Shown: one piece after another, positions 28,990 to 36,424 of the stretch | Numbering within the stretch: the first letter of the stretch is position 1 | Layout of the letters: the number at the start of each line of letters is the position of its first letter | From: Aliidiomarina haloalkalitolerans | GTDB lineage: Bacteria; Pseudomonadota; Gammaproteobacteria; Enterobacterales; Alteromonadaceae | Length of the DNA stretch: 64,000 nt | Assembly (NCBI RefSeq): GCF_003987315.1 | Contig: NZ_PIPI01000002.1 | Coordinates: forward strand, 1 to 64,000 | Direction of reading: 5' to 3' | The notes under the pieces: generated by a model | What the model was told of the DNA's origin: nothing | Seen by the model: only the letters and a program-made list of their open reading frames with translations | The model's database searches: none | Made by a program: the position numbers and the translations under genes

Positions 28990-29215
28990 ACTGTATATAA
29001 TAACAGTTAATGGGTATAAAACAATCCATAACTGCTCGCAGTTATCCGCTTATATCCCCGCCCGATTGGGGGAGGGTTTACGCGGAAATTGCTAAACAGC
29101 CCTCAGCTAGCTGACAACAATTCCCGAGTTATTTGTGTTGTCAGCTGTCGAACCGGTTCTCGAAAAACCGCATGCGTGATACCATCGCTACACTTATTAT
29201 TTAGTTTGAGTAGAA
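28990..29215. other. TnpB element left end and tex leader
   Basis: No gene is visible. The part to about 29090 belongs to the element. After it come an 11-bp perfect inverted repeat AGCTGACAACA/TGTTGTCAGCT (29109-29119 and 29136-29146, 16-base spacer) and a 10-bp palindrome GAACCGGTTC (29150-29159), both upstream of tex. There is no T-run, so this is not a standard terminator; an operator or leader structure is possible. Confidence 0.5.
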
Positions 29216-31579
29216 ATGGTTATGTCAGCAGTTTCAACCAGTATCGCAGCACATCTAGCTGCTGAGTTAAATGTTCAGATTCAGCAAGTCAACGCGACCG
29301 TTGCCCTCCTAGACGAAGGCGCAACCGTGCCCTTTATCGCCCGCTATCGGAAAGAAGCCACGGGTGGACTCGACGACACCCAGCTGCGTAACCTTGTCAG
29401 TCGGTTAAGCTATCTGCGAGAGCTCAATGAGCGACGCGCTGTTATTCTAAAAAGTATTGCCGACCAAGAAAAACTGACACCTGAGCTGCAATCAGCAATC
29501 GAGAGTTGTCAGTCAAAAACCGAGCTCGAAGACCTCTATCTACCCTATAAACCGAAACGCCGCACCAAGGGGCAAATTGCCCTCGAAGCCGGTATCGGAC
29601 CGCTCGCAGAAACATTACTGACAACAACGGAAGACCCTGAAAAACTCGCCGGCGACTATATTCAAGCCGACGCTGGTTTTGCTGATGTCAAAGCGGTGCT
29701 AGAGGGCGCGCGTTTTATTCTGATGGAACAATTTTCTGAAGACGCGCAACTATTAAAAAGCATTCGCCAACAACTCTGGCAAGGTGCTGAAGTTGCAGCG
29801 CAAGTGGCGCCAGGGAAAGAGCAAGAAGGCGCGAAGTTTCGTGACTACTTTGATTATCAAGAAGCCATTCGCAACATTCCATCGCATCGCGCACTCGCGC
29901 TTTTCCGTGGTCGCAACGAGGGGGTCTTGCAGCTCCGTCTCAATGCCGATCCGAATGCTGAAGAAGGTACGCGTTATAGCGCTTATGAACCTCTTATCGC
30001 CAAACATTTTGAGCTTGAGTGCGAGCACGGCTTAGCCGGTGCATGGCGCAAGCAAACAGTTCAATGGACTTGGCGCATCAAAATACTGCCACGCATGGAA
30101 ACCGATTTATTTGGTCAGCTCAGAGATGCCGCCGAAGAAGCAGCGATTCATGTATTTGCGACCAATTTGAAAGACCTATTGATGGCCGCGCCAGCAGGTC
30201 AACGGACAACCTTAGGCCTTGATCCCGGACTGCGGACGGGTGTGAAAGCAACCGTGGTCGACGGCACCGGTAAACTTTTAGCGCACACCACTATTTTCCC
30301 GCATGCACCACAAAACCAGTGGGACAAAGGTTTACGTTCACTTGCTGCATTATGCCAATTACACAAAGTCGAACTCGTCGCCATTGGTAACGGCACCGCG
30401 TCGCGAGAAACCGACCGCTTAGTGGCTGAATTAATGAAGGCCAATCCAAAGTTCAATTTAACCAAAGTCATGGTCAGCGAAGCAGGTGCTTCTGTTTATT
30501 CGGCATCGGAACTTGCAGCTCACGAATTCCCTGATTTGGATGTCTCCTATCGTGGCGCGGTTTCTATTGCTCGGCGCTTACAAGACCCACTCGCTGAACT
30601 GGTAAAAATCGAACCGAAAGCAATTGGTGTTGGCCAGTATCAACACGACGTGAGCCAGTCGTTACTAGCGCAAAGCCTCGATGGAGTTGTCGAAGACTGT
30701 GTTAACGCAGTTGGGGTCGACGTGAACACGGCATCAGTACCACTGCTCGCCCGAGTTGCCGGTTTGAACCGGAACCTAGCCTTGAATATTGTCAACTATC
30801 GTGAGCAAAACGGCGCGTTTGCCAACCGCAAAGCTCTGCTTGAAGTGCCACGTATGGGCCCGAAAAGCTTTGAACAGGCGGCAGGCTTCTTGCGTGTCAT
30901 GGGTGGCAAGAACCCACTCGACGGTTCCGCCGTTCACCCCGAAGCCTACCCCGTAGCAGAGCGGATTGCCGCCGCCAATGGCAAAGCGGTTGCAGACATC
31001 ATTGGCGACAGTGGGTTTCTGAAAAGCTTACAAGCACGCGACTACACCGATGAGCATTTTGGTGTGCCAACCGTGAGCGATATTATCCGCGAACTTGAAA
31101 AACCTGGTCGTGACCCGCGTCCTGAATTCAAAACTGCCGAGTTTAAAGAAGGCGTTGAAACCTTAGCCGACCTCAAAATTGGCATGACCCTTGAAGGCGT
31201 GGTCACTAACGTTACCAACTTTGGCGCTTTCGTGGATATTGGTGTTCATCAGGACGGACTCGTGCACATTTCGGCGCTTGCCGACAAATTTGTTAGCGAT
31301 CCGCACGACGTAGTGAAAGCCGGCGATGTCGTCAAGGTCAAAGTGACTGAAGTCGATACCGAGCGCAAACGGATCGCTTTGACCATGCGTCTGCAGGATC
31401 CTGTCGTCAGTAGTTCGACAGCAACGAAAGAAAGCAGCAAAGGTGCGAGTACTTCAACCGGTACTTCAGCCGCTAAATCAGCCGCTACTAAAGCGGGTCG
31501 GCAACGCCCGAACAAAGCGCCCGCTGCGCCGGTGAATAATGCATTTGCCGAAGCATTTGCCAAAGCGAAACGGCGCTAA
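29216..31579 (+). CDS. tex: Tex/YhgF family RNA-binding transcriptional accessory protein
   Basis: A cytoplasmic nucleic-acid-binding protein linked to transcription and stress tolerance. The 787-residue protein has the Tex N-terminal helical region ([18 protein letters not shown]), a YqgF/RuvC-like domain ([17 protein letters not shown]), helix-hairpin-helix motifs ([20 protein letters not shown]) and a C-terminal S1 domain (about 650-720, [20 protein letters not shown]). A Ser/Thr/Ala-rich tail follows. The start may be either of two ATG codons two codons apart. It is followed after 6 bases by an AEC-type carrier gene. Confidence 0.96.
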   Translation: MVMSAVSTSIAAHLAAELNVQIQQVNATVALLDEGATVPFIARYRKEATGGLDDTQLRNLVSRLSYLRELNERRAVILKSIADQEKLTPELQSAIESCQSKTELEDLYLPYKPKRRTKGQIALEAGIGPLAETLLTTTEDPEKLAGDYIQADAGFADVKAVLEGARFILMEQFSEDAQLLKSIRQQLWQGAEVAAQVAPGKEQEGAKFRDYFDYQEAIRNIPSHRALALFRGRNEGVLQLRLNADPNAEEGTRYSAYEPLIAKHFELECEHGLAGAWRKQTVQWTWRIKILPRMETDLFGQLRDAAEEAAIHVFATNLKDLLMAAPAGQRTTLGLDPGLRTGVKATVVDGTGKLLAHTTIFPHAPQNQWDKGLRSLAALCQLHKVELVAIGNGTASRETDRLVAELMKANPKFNLTKVMVSEAGASVYSASELAAHEFPDLDVSYRGAVSIARRLQDPLAELVKIEPKAIGVGQYQHDVSQSLLAQSLDGVVEDCVNAVGVDVNTASVPLLARVAGLNRNLALNIVNYREQNGAFANRKALLEVPRMGPKSFEQAAGFLRVMGGKNPLDGSAVHPEAYPVAERIAAANGKAVADIIGDSGFLKSLQARDYTDEHFGVPTVSDIIRELEKPGRDPRPEFKTAEFKEGVETLADLKIGMTLEGVVTNVTNFGAFVDIGVHQDGLVHISALADKFVSDPHDVVKAGDVVKVKVTEVDTERKRIALTMRLQDPVVSSSTATKESSKGASTSTGTSAAKSAATKAGRQRPNKAPAAPVNNAFAEAFAKAKRR

Positions 31580-31585
31580 GCACCA

Positions 31586-32539
31586 ATGGATGCGTTATTG
31601 CTCATTCTTGCCTATCTGGCGATTGGTTTAAGCTTAAAGCGCTTGCACTTGATGCCGGTAAACACCGGCCAAGTGCTCAATCAGTATGTGATCAATGTCG
31701 CCGTACCTGCGATGATTCTGCTGCATTTGCCCAAACTTGAGCTCAACACTGAGGTGCTATTACCAGCGCTAATGCCTTGGCTGCTGTATCCATTAGCGGT
31801 CGCGCTGATCTTACTAGCCGCCCGCGCGTTCGCATGGTCACGGGAGTTAACAGGTGCGATGCTCATTGTTGTGCCACTGGGTAACACCTCGTTTCTTGGT
31901 TTCCCAATGGTCGAGACCTTTTTTGGTGCGGCTGGCCTGCCTTATGCGGTGATTTACGACCAGGTCGGTTCTTTCGTGGCGCTCGCGTTTATTGCCTCAA
32001 CCTTTGCGGCTGTGTATAGCAAAGACGCTGGTAGCAGTGAAGCTGGAGCTCACCAAGTAGATGGAAGTAAGGGACCGCACGGTGTCATCGCAATTGCGAA
32101 AAAGTTACTCACATTTCCACCGGTTATCGCGCTTTTCATTGCCCTGCTGTTTGGTCAAGAAGCATATCCACGAGTGGTTCAGCCACTGATTGAAAATTTA
32201 GCGGCGACGTTGGTTCCTGTGGTGATGATTGCCGTTGGTTTCCAACTGCACTTTCGCATTCCACGTGAAGACTTGTTTCCGTTTACTTTCGCCATGGTGG
32301 TTAAACTTGTGGTCATGCCACTGGTGGCGTTTGCGGTCGTTCGTGGTCTCGGCGTTGACAGCTTGGCTGCCCAAGTAACCGTCTTGGAAGCTTCCATGCC
32401 GTTTATGATCAGTGCCGGCGCCATCGCCATTGGCGCCGGTTTAAAGCCGCGATTTGTCGCCTCTTTAGTCGGCTATGGCGTTCTATTAGGATTGGTCACA
32501 GTGCCCATTTGGGCATGGCTATTACAAAACTCTTCTTGA
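31586..32539 (+). CDS. AEC-family membrane transporter (auxin efflux carrier fold)
   Basis: A 317-residue hydrophobic protein with about ten predicted transmembrane segments in two halves, beginning MDALLLILAYLAIGLSLKRL. The motif GNTSFLGFPMVE (about 100-111) and the second-half counterpart near SMPFMISAGAIA are typical of the AEC family, which includes malonate and other small-acid carriers. The substrate cannot be read. It lies 6 bases after tex, so is probably co-transcribed. Its 3' end overlaps the convergent desaturase gene by 67 bp. Confidence 0.88.
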   Translation: MDALLLILAYLAIGLSLKRLHLMPVNTGQVLNQYVINVAVPAMILLHLPKLELNTEVLLPALMPWLLYPLAVALILLAARAFAWSRELTGAMLIVVPLGNTSFLGFPMVETFFGAAGLPYAVIYDQVGSFVALAFIASTFAAVYSKDAGSSEAGAHQVDGSKGPHGVIAIAKKLLTFPPVIALFIALLFGQEAYPRVVQPLIENLAATLVPVVMIAVGFQLHFRIPREDLFPFTFAMVVKLVVMPLVAFAVVRGLGVDSLAAQVTVLEASMPFMISAGAIAIGAGLKPRFVASLVGYGVLLGLVTVPIWAWLLQNSS

Positions 32540-33456
32540 AAGTCGTGAAGTTGGTCGACCATACTTGGTCCTTCACGACGTTTGCGGCGCATCGCCTCTC
32601 GAGCCTTAGCGATTTCGCTTGCGCGGGTGCGGCGCAAATTCTTTGCTAACCCAACACCACGTAGGCTTAAAATGAGCCACTTGGTCGGGTCAAAGTGATA
32701 CCAACGCACGCCATTACGATAGTCGCCCGAGAAAATGTGATGGAAGTTATGGTAGCCCTCACCAAACGTCAGCAAAGCCAACCAACCATTATCACGCGCC
32801 GAGTTTGTATCGGTATAGGTGCGTTTACCCCAAATGTGCGCGAGCGAATTGATAAAGAAAGTCGTATGATGCCCAACGACTAAGCGGAATACGCCAAGTA
32901 CCAGTAGGGCTCCACCGATTTGCCCGAGCAACGCGCCGATTGCCAATGGCACACCGATATTCATGATCAATACCAGCAACAAATAGTGCTTGTGTTGCCA
33001 TTGCACGATAGGGTCTCGTTGCAGGTCTTTGACGTTGCGGTAATCGGTGTAACGATGATCCTGATGTTCACGCAACATCCAACCAATGTGCGCAAACCAA
33101 AACCCACGGGTAATTGCATAGGGGTCTTTGTCTTCATGATCGACGTGCTTATGGTGCTCACGATGATCAGACGCCCAATGCAGAACACTGTTCTGTAATG
33201 CTAATGCACCGCCTAAGGCAAATAGAATTCGAACTGACCAATGCGCGTCCCAGGCCTTATGTGACCACAAACGATGGTAACCGGCGGTGATGGAAATGCC
33301 CGCAAAACAGAACATGACAATAAACGCAGTCCAAAGCGGCCAACTAAAGCCTTGTGACCACAAGTACCATGGCACACCAATCACACTAACCAGGAACGTC
33401 GAACTGAACAGGATGGCATTCAACCACAAAATGGGGGGATTTTCTTTCATGTACAT
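32473..33456 (-). CDS. Acyl-CoA (delta-9-type) fatty acid desaturase
   Basis: A membrane di-iron enzyme that introduces a double bond into acyl chains under aerobic conditions. The 327-residue protein has the three histidine boxes of the stearoyl-CoA desaturase class: HRLWSH, HREHHKHVDHED and EGYHNFHH, with hydrophobic pairs before the first and between the second and third. It is divergent from fabR with a FabR-like operator in between, which suggests repression in response to the acyl pool, as known for DesT/DesCB in Pseudomonas. The last 67 bp overlap the convergent transporter gene. Confidence 0.93.
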   Translation of the reverse strand: MYMKENPPILWLNAILFSSTFLVSVIGVPWYLWSQGFSWPLWTAFIVMFCFAGISITAGYHRLWSHKAWDAHWSVRILFALGGALALQNSVLHWASDHREHHKHVDHEDKDPYAITRGFWFAHIGWMLREHQDHRYTDYRNVKDLQRDPIVQWQHKHYLLLVLIMNIGVPLAIGALLGQIGGALLVLGVFRLVVGHHTTFFINSLAHIWGKRTYTDTNSARDNGWLALLTFGEGYHNFHHIFSGDYRNGVRWYHFDPTKWLILSLRGVGLAKNLRRTRASEIAKAREAMRRKRREGPSMVDQLHDFQEEFCNSHAQMGTVTNPNRTP

Positions 33457-33489
33457 CTCTCAACTAATTTACAGCGACACGCCTTATTT

Positions 33490-33509
33490 AGGCTAACACG
33501 TGTACGCTG
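33490..33509. promoter_or_regulatory. FabR/DesT-like operator between the desaturase gene and fabR
   Basis: The sequence AGGCTAACACGTGTACGCTG has a palindromic centre ACACGTGT and outer GC pairs, giving GC-N2-ACA-CG-TGT-N2-GC. This resembles the FabR operators known upstream of fabA and fabB in gammaproteobacteria. It lies 34 bases upstream of the desaturase start and 102 bases upstream of fabR. Binding is inferred from motif and context. Confidence 0.7.
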
Positions 33510-33610
33510 AATTTAAACGTTCTTGGCGCAGAAAACAACCCCACAAATTGAACTTTACGCTTTGCACTGGTACATTCCTCAGTTATCCACAAGGTTAAGG
33601 ACTCTCGGAC

Positions 33611-34246
33611 ATGGTCGGTATTCGTGCCAAGCAAAAAGAAAAAACGCGTCGCGCCCTGATCGACGCCGCATTAAACCAACTTAGTCCGCAAACAACTTTT
33701 TCCAGCTTAAGCCTGCGCGAAGTTGCCCGTGAAGCTGGCATTGCGCCCACATCGTTTTATCGCCATTTTCAAAACATGGACGAGCTGGGTCTAACTCTAG
33801 TTGACGAAGGCGGCCTGACACTGCGGCAATTACTCCGCCAAAGCAGACAGCGGCTCGCCAAGGGCGGCTCGGTTATTCGCATTTCCGTTGAGATTTTCAT
33901 GGACTTTATTACCAATAACAGCAGCGTGTTTCGCTTGTTATTGCAGGAGCGCAGCGGCACGTCGAAAGAGTTTCGTTTAGCGATCGCCCGTGAAATTGAA
34001 CATTTCAAATCCGAATTAGCTGATTACTTGCACACCGAGCGCCAGTTGCCAAATGAGCTCGCTGAGATACAAGCCGACGCGATGGTGCGCGTGGTGTTTA
34101 GTGCCGGTGCCGACGCTCTTGATATGCCTATTTCTGAGCGCCACATTCTGGCCGAACGAACCATTCAACAGCTGCGCATGATTGCACAGGGCGCAACCAG
34201 CATGCAGCAGGCCGCAAGCCAAGATGCAGGCCAGTCTGCAAGCTGA
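33611..34246 (+). CDS. fabR: Unsaturated fatty acid synthesis repressor FabR (TetR family)
   Basis: A TetR-type repressor that senses the ratio of saturated to unsaturated acyl thioesters and controls fabA, fabB or desaturases. The 211-residue protein has the N-terminal helix-turn-helix ([20 protein letters not shown]) nearly identical to E. coli FabR, and matches it along the ligand domain ([40 protein letters not shown]). It is divergent from the desaturase gene, its likely main target here. Confidence 0.95.
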   Translation: MVGIRAKQKEKTRRALIDAALNQLSPQTTFSSLSLREVAREAGIAPTSFYRHFQNMDELGLTLVDEGGLTLRQLLRQSRQRLAKGGSVIRISVEIFMDFITNNSSVFRLLLQERSGTSKEFRLAIAREIEHFKSELADYLHTERQLPNELAEIQADAMVRVVFSAGADALDMPISERHILAERTIQQLRMIAQGATSMQQAASQDAGQSAS

Positions 34247-34295
34247 TACACTGAATTCGTATTTTTCTGCACAATAAAACCACAAGGAGAAACTC

Positions 34296-36317
34296 ATGGG
34301 TCGCTTACTCAGTTGGCTCAGCGTGTTATTGTTGGTCGTTGCGCCTGCCACACAGGCGCAGCAACGCGATATCACGCTTGAAGAAGTCATTACCATGCAA
34401 CGGGTCGCGCAAGCAGTCACCTCATCGGACGGAGCTTTCACTGCCTTTACCAAAGTGCGTCCGCGCACACCCTATAAAGAAGACGATGGCGGTGCTTACA
34501 CTGAATTGTTTGTGCGCAATGCCGCGGGACAAACTATTCCATTTGTAACCGGTGACGTGCGAATTGGCCAAATTCGCTTTAGCCGTGACAACGAGTACTT
34601 GTTCTATCTGGCCCAGCGTGGCGACGACAAACACACCAGTCTGTACAAAATTCCGGTCAATGGTGGTGAGTCCACTCGTGTGTATCAGCACGAAACAGCA
34701 ATTGGTAGCTTCGACTTTTGCACAACAGGTCGCCACATTACATTTACAGCGCGGGAAAAAGGCCCGGAAAAGAGCGCCGAGTTAGCCAAAAAAGGTTTCC
34801 GCGCGCAGGTTTACGAAGAAGAGAGCCTGAAGACTCAAATTTGGCTGCTCGATACCCAGGCTGAAGAGCTAAAAGCACAAGTAGTAGAGCTGGACGAGCA
34901 TGTTCATTCAGTGCAGTTCCGCCCGCAACATCCACACCTGCTTGCTCGTGTGGCACCAACGACTTTAGTTGACGACGACCTAATGCTTAGCAGTTATGTG
35001 GTCATGAGCACCTCGGGCGAAGAGATCGTGCGGGTACAGAGTGAAGGTAAATTAGGCGCTGCTGCGTTTTCACCCGATGGCCAACGTTTGGCAATCATTG
35101 GTGCGGAAGACCAGCACGATCCAGCGACCGGTCGTCTTTATTTAGTTAACCTTGAGAACGGTAGCCTGACTGACCTCGCTCCCGACCTTATTGGTCATGT
35201 CCAAGATATTGCTTGGGCCGACAACAATAACCTCTTATGGTTGGCCGACATTCATGTCGAAACTGAGATTTTCAGCACTAACGTGGCGAGTCGCGAAACG
35301 AGCTCATTGATTGGTCAAGGCGAAGCGATCTTCTCGCGTATCAACAGTGTGAGTAGTAATGGCCTAGTGACCTTCGTTGCGCACACCCCTGCTCACCCGC
35401 CAGAAGTGTTCCATTTCCACAACGGTGATTTACAGCGCGTGACCGATTCAAATCCATGGCTCGCTGAAGTACGTCAACCACGTCAAGAAGTGATTGTTCA
35501 CGAAGCCCGTGACGGTCTCGAGCTTGAGGGCATTTTGGTTTACCCGCACGACTATCAAGAAGGCACGCGTGTGCCGGTGATCATGAATATTCATGGTGGA
35601 CCAGAAGCACACATTCGCAATGGCTGGAATGATCGTTATTCGAGCCCAACTTGGTATGCGGCGCAACAAGGTTTTGCGACCTTTTTCCCGAACTACCGTG
35701 GCAGCACAGGCCGTGGCGTTGAGTTTTCCAAGCTTGGACAAAACGATTATGCCGGCAAAGAGTTTGACGACATCGTCGACGCGAAAGAGCATTTAGTGGC
35801 CATTGGCCTTGCAGACCCAGAGCGTGTTGGTATTACCGGTGGTTCATACGGTGGCTACGCGTCCGCTTGGGGCGCGACCAAGCAAACCGAGCACTTTGCG
35901 GCGAGCGTGATGTTTGTTGGTATTTCCAATAACCTTTCTAAATTTGGTACCACCGACATTCCCAACGAAATGCACTTAGTCCATGCTCGTAGTTATCCGT
36001 GGGACAAATGGCAATGGTATTTAGAGCGCAGCCCGATTTACTGGGCCGAGCAAGCACGCACGCCAATCCTGATCATGCACGGTGCCGAAGATACCCGCGT
36101 ACACCCTAGCCAGTCGATGGAGCTGTATCGTTATCTGAAGGTTCACGGCAATGTGCCTGTACGCTTGGTACTGTACCCAGGCGAAGGTCACGGTAATACC
36201 CGCGCTGCTTCGCAGCTCGACTATGCCCTGCGCCTGATGCGCTGGATGAATCATTACTTGATTGAACAAGCTGATGGTATTCCGCCGCACGAATTACCAC
36301 ACGCAGAACGGTTATAA
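34296..36317 (+). CDS. S9 family serine peptidase (dipeptidyl/acylaminoacyl peptidase-like), exported
   Basis: A prolyl-oligopeptidase-family enzyme. The 673-residue protein has a signal peptide (MGRLLSWLSVLLLVVAPATQAQ), a WD40-like beta-propeller domain (about 40-400) and an alpha/beta hydrolase domain with nucleophile elbow GITGGSYGGYASAWG (about 507-521), acid in MHGAEDTRVHPSQS and histidine in PGEGHGN. The catalytic triad is complete. AAGGAGAA precedes the ATG. It is followed by a strong terminator. Likely role: periplasmic peptide breakdown. Confidence 0.93.
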   Translation: MGRLLSWLSVLLLVVAPATQAQQRDITLEEVITMQRVAQAVTSSDGAFTAFTKVRPRTPYKEDDGGAYTELFVRNAAGQTIPFVTGDVRIGQIRFSRDNEYLFYLAQRGDDKHTSLYKIPVNGGESTRVYQHETAIGSFDFCTTGRHITFTAREKGPEKSAELAKKGFRAQVYEEESLKTQIWLLDTQAEELKAQVVELDEHVHSVQFRPQHPHLLARVAPTTLVDDDLMLSSYVVMSTSGEEIVRVQSEGKLGAAAFSPDGQRLAIIGAEDQHDPATGRLYLVNLENGSLTDLAPDLIGHVQDIAWADNNNLLWLADIHVETEIFSTNVASRETSSLIGQGEAIFSRINSVSSNGLVTFVAHTPAHPPEVFHFHNGDLQRVTDSNPWLAEVRQPRQEVIVHEARDGLELEGILVYPHDYQEGTRVPVIMNIHGGPEAHIRNGWNDRYSSPTWYAAQQGFATFFPNYRGSTGRGVEFSKLGQNDYAGKEFDDIVDAKEHLVAIGLADPERVGITGGSYGGYASAWGATKQTEHFAASVMFVGISNNLSKFGTTDIPNEMHLVHARSYPWDKWQWYLERSPIYWAEQARTPILIMHGAEDTRVHPSQSMELYRYLKVHGNVPVRLVLYPGEGHGNTRAASQLDYALRLMRWMNHYLIEQADGIPPHELPHAERL

Positions 36318-36348
36318 TTCACGGCTGTTGTAGCCACTGAAGCACTAT

Positions 36349-36391
36349 CAAAAAGCCCCGGCAGCATTTCAAATGCTTTCGGGGCTTTTTT
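36349..36391. terminator. Bidirectional terminator between the S9 peptidase and GGDEF-EAL genes
   Basis: Stem AAAAAGCCCCG ... CGGGGCTTTTT (36350-36360 and 36380-36390) with a loop that itself contains GCATTT/AAATGC pairing. T-runs occur on both strands, so it can end transcripts from both convergent genes. Confidence 0.88.
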
Positions 36392-36424
36392 ACGACCTGC
36401 CGTTATTACCACTGTCAACGTGGC

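Larger units (their letters stand above)
27757..29090 (-). mobile_element. IS200/IS605-family element with TnpB only (IS1341-like); ends approximate
   Basis: The element consists of one tnpB gene flanked by structured ends and lacks a tnpA transposase. On the tnpB strand the right end folds as CGCCC-GTG-GCGC-TTTA-GCGC-TTA-GGGCG (27771-27798), a subterminal hairpin typical of the family, then GGGGAGCAGTCAC running to 27757. The left end (about 29045-29080) has another imperfect hairpin, and both ends share CCCCGCCC. No terminal inverted repeats or target duplications are expected in this family. The left boundary could not be fixed; the right is inferred from the terminal TCAC. Confidence 0.75.
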
